In this document: positions 1 to 12,200 of the stretch, piece after piece | Position numbering within the stretch: position 1 is the stretch's first letter | How the letters are laid out: each line of letters starts with the position of its first letter | Assembly (NCBI GenBank): GCA_003254925.1 | Contig: QANZ01001843.1 | Coordinates: forward strand, 169,359 to 233,358 | Source: Chamaecrista fasciculata | Lineage: Eukaryota > Streptophyta > Magnoliopsida > Fabales > Fabaceae | Reading direction: 5' to 3' | DNA length: 64,000 bases | Program-made: the position numbers and the translations under genes | Notes under the pieces: model-generated | Told to the model about the DNA's origin: nothing | Database searches by the model: none | What the model saw: only the letters and a program-made list of their open reading frames with translations

Positions 1-127
1 CATTGCGATTGCGATGAAAAAATTGGGAATCTCCGAAATCCTTAGGAACCGAGCAGCTGGAAACCGCAAAAGCAAGATGAACTTGTTTGGGACGAATAAG
101 CATGTGAGGACTCGCGATCGCAGCCAT
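1..127 (-). CDS. 5' end of an unidentified gene, possible plastid-targeted protein (partial)
   Basis: On the minus strand an ATG at 127-125 opens a frame that stays open to the window edge (42 codons). The N-terminus MAAIASPHMLIRPKQVHLAF is rich in Ala, Ser and basic residues and has no acidic residue in its first 20, which resembles a chloroplast transit peptide. This is inference from composition only. The rest of the gene lies outside the window and I do not recognise the family. It is head-to-head with the DUF952 gene, whose ATG is 259 bp away, so the two probably share a promoter region. Confidence 0.45.
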   Translation of the reverse strand, partial: MAAIASPHMLIRPKQVHLAFAVSSCSVPKDFGDSQFFHRNRN

Positions 128-386
128 TTCTTTTTCCTCTCGAGCACTCTCAGTTATTCTATTATTTTATTGGGATCAATTAATCACTCTCTTCAGCAAA
201 TAAACGAGAGAAAACGACAAAGATCCTTCCAATTTCATAGTCATAAAATGGGCTTGGGCCTTATACTTAGGTTTTGCTAATGAAGGCCCAGCATAATTAA
301 TTAAACTCTATAATTTCGCCTGACTGAAGAATTCGAGATTAGTAGATGTGGTCACAACTCATAAGAGTGAAAAGGGAAAACCGAAG
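128..386. promoter_or_regulatory. Short divergent intergenic region (putative bidirectional promoter)
   Basis: Only 259 bp separate the two divergent start codons, so both 5'UTRs and both core promoters must fit here. No clear TATA box was picked out for either gene. The assignment is by position. Confidence 0.4.
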
Positions 387-1584
387 ATGGCTGGGAAAGA
401 GGAAGAATTCGTGTACAGAGTCAGCACAGCTAAAGAGTGGGAAGATTTGCAGAAGAATGGATCGACTTACGGTGGAGAGCTTGACACTTCTTCTGGTTTC
501 ATCCATCTCAGCAATCTCGATCAGGTTCTTTTGCGTTTCTTTCTTTCTTTCGTTTATTTAAAACCGCACCTATCTGCTTATGGCAATTCACTTGTTTGAC
601 ATATGCGATTCGTATGCTTAATGTTCAAGTACTTGAATGCTGTTGTGTGTGTATCCTGGAGTTAATTTCTTTAATTTCTCTGTAATCTTCTGAAGTCTTA
701 ACTTCTTCTAGAGGTTTTGCTTCAAATTATACTGATCTTAAATAATCATATGATTAAAGCGCAGGTTCAGCCAACTCTACAAAACTTTTTCTTGAACACC
801 AAAGCGGAACTATACCTACTTCAAATTGATGCTAAAAAGGTTTGTCAATACTCAATGCATTACATTTTGCGTCTTCTATTGATATTTAGAATGATAAATT
901 GAGAGGAATGGATTAAGAGGAAGAGATAACCCAGTGCAAAACTGTTGCTAAATTTATAGAAGTTTAAGCTTCAAAGGCTTTGGTATATCTTGTATGTGGG
1001 TTCCCTTGGAAAATATTTGGAGAATTAATAGGTTTGGAGCTGAGAGGATGAAACTAAAATAACTGTCCAGAGTCCAGTGGCTTACATATCTGCAACCGAT
1101 TGAGAAATATATGTATTTACATTTGCTTTCAAAAACTTGGAGCTGGCTAAACTACAAATTAACTTCAAAGTGATGATTCTATAACTATTAATATCATAGT
1201 ATGTTATGTGGTCTGACTGGGGCTATTTGAGAGATGAGTAACAGGTTTCTATGACAGTTTCAACACAAAAATATGACATAAGGCTTAGACCACACTTTAA
1301 TTAAGCATTTTGGCAAAATAGCACTATTAGTTGTCTCGCTCTTTCTCTTGGTTATGAGTTATGACATGCCAAGCAATAATTAAGCCTGGCCTGTTTGTTA
1401 AACTCGTTGTTGTTGCTTGCAGCTTGGAGATGGTTTGGTGTATGAAATAGTGGATGGCTCAAATAGTTTTCCTCATTACTATGGGCCATCTCGGAGTTTT
1501 AGCCCTCTCCCTCTGGACGCTGTAACAAAAGCAGAGAAGCTGTCTCTCTCTGATGGCCGATTCAGTTGTAGTTTGCTCCATTAA
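387..1584 (+). CDS. DUF952 family protein
   Basis: Three exons (387-524, 765-839, 1423-1584) joined at GT-AG introns give 124 residues, a usual length for plant DUF952 proteins. Family features seen are the GFIHLS motif near residue 38, a central hydrophobic LYLLQID strand, and FPHYYGP followed by the L-D-A-V tail in the last exon. DUF952 proteins are small soluble proteins of unknown biochemical role; some databases name them after glutathione S-transferase domains, but nothing here supports GST activity. Both introns are phase 0. The start is the first ATG in the frame with homology; an out-of-frame ATG lies at 346. The frame is intact. Product identity is confident; function is unknown. 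Confidence 0.88.
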
Positions 1585-2316
1585 ATAAATTGGATTATTT
1601 GTTGCCCTCATGCACTAGTCATGCTTCTTTGTATTTCTTGTATTCCTGATTTGTTTATCAACTATATAAGATAAGCAATACGCTCAAAGCAGTGGATAAT
1701 GTCTGATGATGAGTTATTAATTTCTCAGTATGTTAAAGTAACTATATATAATAATATATATAGATGTATATATAACCAAAATGCGTCTTCTTGTCAAATC
1801 ATAAAAACGAAACATTTTTAAAAAGTTCTTGCTATTCTGTTTTCCACATATCAAATAACAAAATCCTATTTCGTATCGGTATTATTATTATTATTCGTTT
1901 TACATTGTATTAAATCTTTGTACTTTGTATCAATTTAATTATAATTTTTAAATTTTCATATGTATTAAAGTTAATATATATAACTTGAGAGCTTTTTTTT
2001 ATCTTCGTCAATATCTCAAAATATATTAAAATTAAAAAATAAAAAATATTAAGAAAGTAACAGTCATATTTTTTTATTATTCTAAAAAAAAGTAACATTA
2101 ACATATAATTTAGTATATATGTAAAGATCTTTAATTATTTAAAGTTAGTGGTAATATTCTTTTCACTACATTGAAATGATAAATTGAAACATTATAAATT
2201 ATAATATTATATGGTCAATTGTTCAAAAGCGAATTGCATCATACATAGCATATTAAAATAATTACGTAACAAGTTATGAAAGTCATAGCTATTTGTTATT
2301 GTCCAATAAACAACAA
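1585..2316. other. AT-rich intergenic DNA
   Basis: 3' flank of the DUF952 gene followed by very AT-rich sequence with TA runs (about 1744-1775). I see no gene or convincing element. Confidence 0.6.
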
Positions 2317-2321
2317 GCGGG

Positions 2322-2364
<43 letters not shown>

Positions 2365-2389
2365 GCGTGTTCGATCCACGCTCACCGCA
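2317..2389 (+). tRNA. tRNA-Phe (anticodon GAA)
   Basis: A 73-nt intronless tRNA. The acceptor stem pairs GCGGGGA with TCACCGC (one G-A mismatch). The D-arm contains the A box TAGCTCAGTTGG, the anticodon stem UCAGA/UCUGA flanks a loop with GAA at 2350-2352, and the T-arm contains the B box GTTCGATCC. The discriminator base is A. CCA is not encoded, as expected for a nuclear gene. A CAACAA motif sits immediately upstream (2311-2316), the usual start context of plant Pol III tRNA genes. A T-run at 2393-2399 is the Pol III terminator. Confidence 0.98.
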
Positions 2390-2392
2390 AAA

Positions 2393-2399
2393 TTTTTTT
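2393..2399 (+). terminator. Pol III oligo-T terminator of tRNA-Phe
   Basis: Seven consecutive T residues begin 4 nt after the tRNA 3' end. Confidence 0.85.
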
Positions 2400-2404
2400 C
2401 TTTT

Positions 2405-2934
2405 GGTTAAAGAGTCATTTTTAGTTTTAAATGTATGCTCTCATGTTCATTGTGGTCCATTATGTTTCAAAATGTTCAAATTGGTTCTAAATGTTTGCAA
2501 AATGTTTCATTTTGGTCTCAACTATTAAATATGACTTGTTTCAACTTTCAAGTTTAAACGTGACAAGTTTAGAGCTATGTATTATTCTCTATTCAATTGG
2601 GGCTATCAGCAAACGATGTCAAATCGGTCCTAAAAGTAGACTTCTCGTTTCATGGTCAAACAAGCAAAGTTGATCATATCTATCTCGTTTTAAATTCGAA
2701 CGCGACGAGTTCAGAGCTACGAGTTCGTCTTAACAAGTCCTTTGTACTTGAAATGAGAAACGAGAGAAATATCACCAAATTCAATAATTTGGGACCAAAA
2801 TGAAACATTTTACCAATATTTAGGACCAAAATAATCATTTTGTTAACATTTAGGACCAATTTGAACATTTTAAAACATAATGGACCAAAATGAACATTAA
2901 TGCATATATTTAGGACCAAAATGACCCTTCGACC
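2405..2934. mobile_element. Fold-back MITE, probable Mutator type
   Basis: About 530 bp with long inverted arms. The left arm carries repeated TTTGGTC blocks, and the right arm mirrors them as GACCAAAATG blocks. The ends GGTTAAAG and CTTCGACC are near complements, resembling the GGTCGAAG and GGCTAAAG ends of two other elements in this window. Flanking 9-mers (2396-2404 and 2935-2943) agree at about 7 of 9 positions but are T-rich, so this is weak. The core contains the motif GACGAGTTCAGAGCTAC, also found in the element inside the WDR6-like intron. No coding capacity. Confidence 0.65.
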
Positions 2935-3253
2935 TTTTTGTTTGGGCCACAAAGTTATCTCCCCGCTCAATTATTTGGGCCTCCTTTTAGAATTTGGTGG
3001 ACTAGTTAATTAGTTAAACCTAAGGTGAAGAAGATCCATGTATTTGTATATATGTCCTGGCGCTACCTGTTTGGGTCGCAAAATACGAAATCTTGCCTCA
3101 CCCCCTCATTCGATCCTTGGTTGAGTTTCAGTATGAACATAGCCTCACTGAACTCTGATTTCTGAACCAGAAAGACGAAGTGAAGCAACAGTAGGAGTTA
3201 GATTCATTCGAGAGAGTAGAGAGTTAGTAACAGCAGACGAAGTGAATACAACA
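2935..3253 (+). promoter_or_regulatory. Promoter and 5' leader of the WDR6-like gene
   Basis: Everything between the MITE and the start codon. Transcription presumably starts within it. No TATA box is obvious. Confidence 0.35.
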
Positions 3254-6200
3254 ATGGTGGAGCAAAGTTTAAGTGATTGGCGTATGAACCGTGGTCCATA
3301 CCTGGGAGAAGTTTCGGCCCTCTGTTTTCTTCACCTTCCCTCTCATTTCTCTTCTCTTCCTTTGCTCCTCGCTGGTATTCTTTCATGGCTCTTTACACTT
3401 GATCCTTTTTTTAAGAAGTATACATATCGAAGCTACCTTCAAACTTCCTTGTTTCTTAACAACAGGTATGGGTTCCGAAATTCTTATATATGACTTGGAA
3501 CTGGGAAAGATGATAACATCCTTTACCGTGTTCGATGGGATTCGCGTTCATGGAATTACGTCTAGTGTCGTAAGTAGCACACAACAGTACTCTGCCGCTA
3601 ATTTCGCCTCCAAAATTTCTGTTTATGGGGAAAGAAGAGTTAAAGTATTTAGCTTCAACTATGATACTTCTGGATACCCAAATTCATCAGGGTCACGTCC
3701 ACAAATGACACTGATTCATTTGTTGCCAAAGTTTAGTCACTGGGTTTTGGATGTTTGCTTCCTAGAGGTATTTTTCCTCCTTATACCCCCCTCCCCTCCC
3801 CAGGAATTCTAGTATTTGTTTCGAGAATAATTACGGTTTTTCTTGTTTGTATATCTTTTGCTTGCGCATGCTAGTAGGGTAACTTAACATCTTCTGACGC
3901 GGGAAGCCATTGTCTTGCGGCCATAGGATGTAGCGATAATTCTGTTCACATCTGGGACATCTCCAAGTCTATAACGATTCTGAAAGTTCAATCTCCAGGT
4001 TAGTTTCGAAAAATGACACGTACTAAATCATCTGAACTGCCATCTGAAAACTTTGTCGGGATGGGGATCTAAGACTGGATCATACAGTTTATTTTGCTGG
4101 TTCAATGGTGAACTTCCCTCCTTATTTTAAAACTCATTTACATAGTTACATTGTTGTTCATATTAATTGCTTTTCTAATGTGCTCCATTTCCTATCCAAA
4201 CATAGTTCGGTGCCTTCTGTACTCAATGCGATTGTGGGGTGACAATCTTGATGTTCTCCGTATTGCGTCTGGTACTATTTATAACGAGGTAGGAGACTGG
4301 AATGGTATTTGTTAATGTATCTATATATGATGTAAATACTCTAGCTAATATTTCTGGTCTGTATACCTGTTGAATATCCCCTTTCCTTCTAAGAGTTCTT
4401 TCAGTATTATTAAAAATTTGGTTTTTAACAGATAATTGTTTGGAAAGTGGGCCCTAAACATGATGCCCCTTATTCTAGAAGCGTAGCAGAAGACCAGGAT
4501 CATCAGGGCATTTCATTTTCCAATTTCTGTCAGCTAGGTAGTGAACAATATGAGGTTATTCATGTATGTAAACTTGTTGGACATGAAGGTTCAATCTTTC
4601 GTATAGCATGGTCCTCTTGTGGATCTAAACTGGTTTCTGTGTCTGATGATCGTAGGTGAGTTATTTATTTATTTATTTTTAATTTCCTATTCTTCCACTG
4701 GTATGTTCATTATGATGATTCAACTTTTCTTTCATTGATACAGTGCACGTGTCTGGACAGTTCCTAATAAAGAGGAAGATATTTCAGGTCATGATCCTGT
4801 TGCCCTTGTCTTATTTGGTCACAGTGCTCGAGTTTGGGACTGTTCCATTTTTGATTCTGTAAGCTTACCAGTTCTTCACACTCTTTCTTAGGTTAAGTTC
4901 AATCTCTTAGGGAAATATCTTAAAAACAAAGACCGTCAGCTGCAGTTCAATGCTTATTTAAATTTTCATCTTTGGAGATAGTAACAGCAAATGTTTACTG
5001 ATGGAGCTTAACTACCTAAATCATTATATATATATATATATATATATATACTTTTCATCTTGTTTGTTTTCCTCTTATATTTGAGAAATGTTTGTCTATT
5101 TCTCTTATATTGGATTTGATTGCATCTTGACCTGATCCTTTCAATCACCATTGACCCTTATCAGCCTAATCTCAAATTTTAATTCATATCTTTGGAATAA
5201 GTTGCAATCTAGGCCATTATCTTTTTTCTTGCAATTTTGGTTCTATATCTTTTTCAAAAATTTCACTCCTTAGTCCCAACAACTGAATGTGGCTATACCT
5301 CTCTCGTTTCAAGTCCCATTGCGACGAGTTCAGAGCTACATGTTATTTTCGACAAGTTCTTTCTTTGTCCAATTGGAGACATCGGCAAACAAAGTCAAAT
5401 TGAGCTCTGAAAGTGGACCGCTTTTTTCATAGTCAAACGAGCAAAATTGGTCATATTTCTCTCGTTTCAAGTCAAATTGTGACGAGTTTGAAGTTACGGT
5501 TACTTTTGACGAGTCTTTTTTCTGCCCAGGTTGGACCATTAGCAAATTAGGTCAAATCGGACCCGAAAGTAGTTTTCCATAATTTTTCACTTTTTGGTTT
5601 TAGAACCACTTTCGGGCCTCATTTGTTGACAGTCCCAACTGGACAGAAAAATGACTCATGAAGAGTAACACATAGCTCCGAACTCGTCACAATCATACTT
5701 GAAAAGAGAGAGATATGACCAACTCCAATTTTTTTACTATAAAATGAGCTGCCTACTTTTGGAGCCCAATTTGACCTTATTTGTTGACGGCTCCAACTAT
5801 ACAAAGAAAAGATTCGTCAAGAATAACTCGTGGCTCCGAACTTGTTGCAATTGGACTTAAAACGAGAGAGATATGACCAACTCCAATTTTTTTACTATAA
5901 AATGAGCTGCCTACTTTTGGAGCCCAATTTGACCTTATTTGTTGACGGCTCCAACTATACAAAGAAAAGATTCGTCAAGAATAACTCGTGCTCCGAACTT
6001 GTTGCAATTGGACTTAAAACGAGAGAGATATGACCAATTCAATTATTAGGACCAAGGAGTGAAACTTTTGAAAAAGATATAGGACCAAAATCGCAAGAAA
6101 AAAATATAAAGGGCTAGATTGCAACTTACCCAAAAGATAAGTTAGAGGTCAACTTACCCTGTTTGAAAAAAAAATTACATTTTCGCCTTCTTGTTTTATG

Positions 6201-9200
6201 GCATTTTGCTACCTAGAGGTCAGCTACTGCTGCCATTAGCAATGGTCTTGTCTGCTATTGTTTTTTCAAACACATCAGTCATGATCTTAACTTCATTTCT
6301 ATTTCTATGCAGATGTCTATTCATCTTGAGTTCTGGGATTTAATTTTTTTCTCTTTGCTGATGGGTTTCTGTAGTTGATTGTTACTGCCAGTGAAGATTG
6401 TACTTGTCGTATATGGGGAATTGATGGTGAACAGCTTCAGATTATTAGGGAGCACATGTAAGTTGTATACATGAGTTGTTGGGCTGCCGAGAAAGAAATT
6501 ACTGATTGCTGAATTTTTTGATATTTTATATCATTAATCAAACAGTCATAAATTATTTTTTAATCAAGATTCTAAATGAACTTGAACTAAAATTCTAAGG
6601 GAGATTGTCATCGGTAATAAGTTATCTTAGGAATCCCTGGAATTCCAATTTTAGTCATTGACCATGTTGATTTATTTGCTTATTTTAAATTACGGTATCT
6701 TTTGGAGTTTTAATGATACAATGAACTGCTTTTTTTGGCTTTGGCAGAGGAAGGGGTATATGGAGATGTTTGTTTGATCCAAACTCGTCACTCATCATTA
6801 CTGCGGGGTTTGACTCTGCTATCAAAGTGCATCAACCACATACTTCCCTTTCCAGGGGCTTGGTAGCAGAAGAAGAGAGTCCTGGCCAGATTGAAATGTT
6901 CACCATTTGCATTCCTACTGTGGTGGAGCAAATTGGACTCATGGACAGGTAGTATTATTGAGCATGATATTCTCACCTTAAACTTTCCCAAATAGTTCTA
7001 AATCTCAAATTGTTCTTGAGATGTTCTTGTCCATATTCAGTAAAATTAACCAATATCTATGTTTTGGCTTTGTTTACTCCTTCTGTGTTGCAGCAAGAGT
7101 GAATATGTTCGCTGTTTGCATTTTGCAAGTGAGGATAGTCTTTATGTTGCTACAAATCATGGTTATCTCTATCATGCTAAATTATGTGGTGATGGAGGTG
7201 CTCAGTGGACTCAACTTGTACAGGTCAGCAAAGGGGCACCGATTATCTGTATGGATTTATTGTCTAAGGACTCATTTGAAGTTGACTGTGGTGCTGAGGA
7301 TTGGATTGCTGTTGGAGATGGTAGAGGAAATATGACAGTTATTGGGGTTACTAATGATGATTGTACTCCTACAGTGAGATCAAGCTTTACCTGGTCAGCT
7401 GAAATGGAGAGACAGCTCTTAGGGACCCATTGGTGCAAATCTCTAGGGTGTAGGTAATGACGTTCCCTTATCCTTCAACAATAACTTGTGAAAAGTAAAC
7501 AAAGTGACATTTAGGTGTTTATCGAAGTTCACCTCACTTTTTTGTTATAGGAATTAAACTACTTCACTTGTCTTATTATTTTCACTTATATGGAAGGCGA
7601 TATAGTGTTAGGATGTGTGTCAGGAAAAAAACTTCAACTTGGGGCATTTGTCTGATAAAAGCTCAAATCAGGAGTTAATATAACATTTTCATTCTTTGGT
7701 GACTTAAAAATTTTTTAGGTATGTCTTCACAGCTGATCCTAGAGGAACATTGAAACTCTGGAGATTGCCTGACTGTCCAAAGTCTAACTTTCTGAGCTCC
7801 ACGAAGAGTTCTAATGTTTCTCATGTAGCGGCGTTCATGTCAAGTTATGGAATACGGATAATGTGTTTAGACGCATGCATTGAGGAAGAGGTATCACTTA
7901 TTGTGCAGAGTCTGCAAACTATTTAGCTACTTGATAGTCTCTGAACTAATGGTGTTCCGTCGGAGAACTAAATATTGGAATATGGATATCAAAATTTTTG
8001 CAGGTCCTAGTGTGTGGAGATCTACGAGGTAATATGGTCCTGTTCCCTTTGGCCAAAATGCTGGTGCTGGATTTGCCTGTCATGCAAGAAGTGAAGATAT
8101 CTCCAATGAATCATTTCAAAGGAGTTCATGGAATTTCAAGTGTTTCTAGTGTTTCTGTGACTCTGCTTAGTTTGAACCAAATTGAAATATGCTCGGTTAG
8201 TGAAAAACTTGAACAATTCATCCTTCTAGTGTTAGTGTTGCAGGTTTCACTTATTTTCTCAAATGATAATTTCGATTACACTGTTAATGTTCAAACCCAG
8301 AAAGACAAACATGGGTGTCTTCTACATTGATTCCATTTCATAACTTCTATTAATATTTTTATTCAGACAGGAGCAGACGGTTGTATATGCTATCTGGAAT
8401 ATGATAAAGTTCTGCAGAATTTGCAATTTACAGGGATGAAACAAGTAAAAGAGTTGAGTCTAATTGAGTATGTTTCTATGGATAATAATTCTGTTGATGC
8501 ATTGTCAAGGAGCTATGCGGCTGGTTTTGCATCAGTAGATTTCATAGTTTGGAACTTAACCAGTGAGACCAAGGCATTTTCCTGCTTCCCTTAATCCTCC
8601 TTTGAAGCAGCTGTTAGTTAATGTTTCTCTATTTCTTTGTAACGCCTATTATACTCCTGATGTTTATACATTCATTGGTAGCAGGTTCTGAAAGTTCCAT
8701 GTGGTGGATGGCGGCGTCCTCATTCTTATTATCTCGGTGACATACCTGAGATGAAGAACTGCTTTGCCTTTGTCAAGGTTTGTTTTCCGGTTCTAACTCT
8801 TGACTCTTGTGCAAGTTTTACCAAGCAAGCAATTTACATGTCTTTTAGTTGTCTCTTTACAAAGATGCACAGTATCTGCTTGTTAGATATTGATAGAGGT
8901 TATGTCCTTTTTCGAAATCTCTGCAAGAGATTATTAATTATAGCTCATTTTATGGTTCAAATTGCTGATTGACGTTGAATATGAGATCTGTAAAACTCTT
9001 ATGTTGTCATTGGTTGAGCCTGGTAAGGAAGGATGTGAAGTTAAAGACCACATGAATCTTATTATTTTCTTGATATTATGCTTAGTTTTTAGATTTCAAT
9101 GTTTTGCCAAATATTTCTGTGGGGATCTGAAAGGAATGTTTGCCAGATTGTTTAGCTTCCCCTGTAGTTTTGCTTTTACTTTAGTACGGAAACTTCATTT

Positions 9201-12200
9201 TTAATCATAACTTCGTTCCTTTTATCCAATCCAGACTCTAGAACTTATCAAATTTTATTACTTATTTTGCATTGTCAATCATCCATTGAAAAACAAACTA
9301 GTTACTATGTCCATATCCAAATATTGTCAATTATTCCAGGATGAAATGATATATATCCATAAACATTGGATTCATGATCGAGACTGGAAGATATACCCTC
9401 AGAGTTTGCATATGCAATTTCATGGCAGAGAAATGCATTCCTTGTGCTTTATCTCCGAAGGCGTACACCTTGGAATTAATAATAAGAATAACTTATTTTC
9501 TAACTCGAGTTTGATTGCAACTGGTTGTGAAGATGGAACAGTTAGGCTGACCTGGTAAGACCATCATTATGTGCTGTCTGAAGAACTCACTTAAGTACCA
9601 CATTACCACATAATGTGCCGCATGCTGATTTTGGTTTTGGTGTGTTTGACATTAGGTACTCTCCAGGTATTGAAAACTGGTCCATATCCAAATTGCTTGG
9701 GGAACATGTCGGTGGATCAGCTGTAAGATCAATATGCTGTGTGCCCAAGCAACACATAATTTCTTCATATACAACCAATTTATGTAATGGGAGGGGCGAA
9801 CTGGATGCTGCTATTGAGGACAAAGACAATCCAATTTTACTGATTTCAGTTGGTGCAAAGCGGGTCTTGACTTCTTGGATACTGAAAAATAGACGGCTTG
9901 AGAACAAGAAAGCCATTCTTGTTGATCAGCAATATAATTCAAGAGATAACAATCAGCTTCTGTCAACTTTGTCTTCTTCAATAACATTTCAGTGGCTTTC
10001 AACTGATATGCCAGCCAAATATGCTAGTACACACAAAATTCCAGAAAATGATGTGAAGAAAGTAGTTGAGAGCAGTGAAAATGCTTCTACAAAAATTGAT
10101 GCTAGATCTGAATCACCGATGCCTGAAAGGGGAATGGACTTTATAAGAGAAAAACATGAGGATGACTGGAGGTATCTTGCAGTCACTGCTTTTCATGTTA
10201 AATGTGCTGGTTCCAGGTGAGATGAGACAACCATTATTTTCCTTCGAGTGTTATGTTTGATTAAAACTGAAACTTACGTTAGATTTGGTGTGCTTTTCAG
10301 CATATCTATCTGTTTTGTTGTTGTTGCTTGTTCAGATGCCACACTTTCTTTACGGGCTTTGATTTTGCCGTTTCGCTTATGGTATCTACAGTTATACCTG
10401 TCAAATTCTATTATGATTTTTTTCCTTTGAATTCTTGTAATCTTCCCTGCTGTTATTCATGGGTTCATTCCCTTTTTACATGATGACAGGTTTGATGTTG
10501 CTATGCTAGTTCCTTTATCTGCACCAGTTTTGTCATTGCAGCACATCATTTTCCCCATATGTAAGCCTTCCGAAGGTTAGTTTTCCATGTCAGTCTTGAA
10601 TTAGTGACTTCCTCAGTCCCCCCCCCCCTTTTTTTAAGTAGTGGTTTGTTTAAGTGGTGGGTCGTTACATATATATATATACACACATTTTATAACAGTG
10701 GCCCCTTAGACACACACACACACACATAGATATACATTATATAAAAAACTGATATCTCTGCAATATTGGTTAGGATTAGTTAATTTTTTCACTTTCTTTT
10801 TCCTTATTATTTTTCTATTCTATATAATATTATCTTCTTTTAAATATTAATAAAAATTATTTATATTTTCAAGAATTTATTACTTTTAATAGATAAATTT
10901 TTTATAACAATTAGTTCTTAATTTTATTTTAATTATATTTTGAGTGTTCTTAATTTTAATTTTAATTTGTTTATTTATAGATTTTTTTTCTAAAATGTAT
11001 TATTTATTTGACTTGAGATTTGTATTATTGTATAGACAATAGATTATAATGTCTAGAAAAGACATTATTGACTCATTTTTTAAGAAAAAAAATAGAAATA
11101 TTGATGTTGTAGCATCAACGAATTCAAATTCTGATTCAATAACTCATAATGATGATGTTGAATATTAGACATATTTTTATATATTTATATTTTTTAAAAA
11201 ATTATTTAAATTTTTATATTTAATAGGCCAAAGTCCTATTCTGGTCCCTCATGTTTGCTCAAGTTTCTNAACTATTCTTGTAATGGCACATACCATTTTT
11301 ATGGCTGACTCAAAATGTTTATGGTGTAGTCAATACTGGTAATAATTGACCATGACAAAAGACTTGATGCTTGTGATACACCAGCTCAAGAAAGCCTTAG
11401 TTTAAAGATCACTTTGTCTGAAAGACCCTATTAAAAATGATTCTTAGGATCATTAGTTGTTATCTTTATCTCTTACCTCAGCTATTCTCATACTTTTAGT
11501 TCAAACGGTATTTCACTTTCTGGTTCATAGATCATGTCACTGTCATAGGCTATATTTGGGCTTGGTTTTTAAATGTTATGTTTTATTCTCTTGGTTTAGT
11601 GGTATTCATCCAACCTATAATCTTCTTTTTACAGATAAGATTCGTGTTGGAAATGTTTATATTGTGATTAGTGGGTCTACTGATGGGAGTGTTGCCTTTT
11701 GGGACCTAACTGGCAGTATAGAAGCTTTCATACAGCGGGTTTCAGCTCTTAATATAGAGAAGTGCTTTGACTGTCAAAAACGTCCACGCACAGGACGAGG
11801 AAGTCAGGGTGGGAGATGGTGGAGATCTTTAAGTAATAGTGTATCAAAGAAAAGACAAGACGGTAGTTTAGTCGGCTTAAAAGCTGGAGATGAAACTGAT
11901 GACACCAATTATTCCCTGCATGCGACCTCTTCAATACCAAAAGATTCTGAAAACAGGAAAATGACTTTTTCTCGATCCATGCATACATCTTCCTTTGAGT
12001 CAGAAACCAGCCGTGATAATTCATCATTGGAAATTTGTGAAATACAGCCTTTACATCTTTTTCACGAAATTCATCAGTCTGGTGTCAATTGTCTCCATGT
12101 TTCCGAGTTAAAGTCTGGCCAAAGCAGCTATAATTGTCATGTTTACAGTATTATTAGTGGGGGTGACGATCAAGCACTTAACCATCTTTTAATTCAATTA

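Noticed and set aside
3291-3812. Unspliced 173-codon frame as a separate gene start for the WD40 gene
   Set aside because: It reads through intron 1. Splicing 3374 to 3466 from the upstream ATG at 3254 gives the conserved N-terminus in phase.
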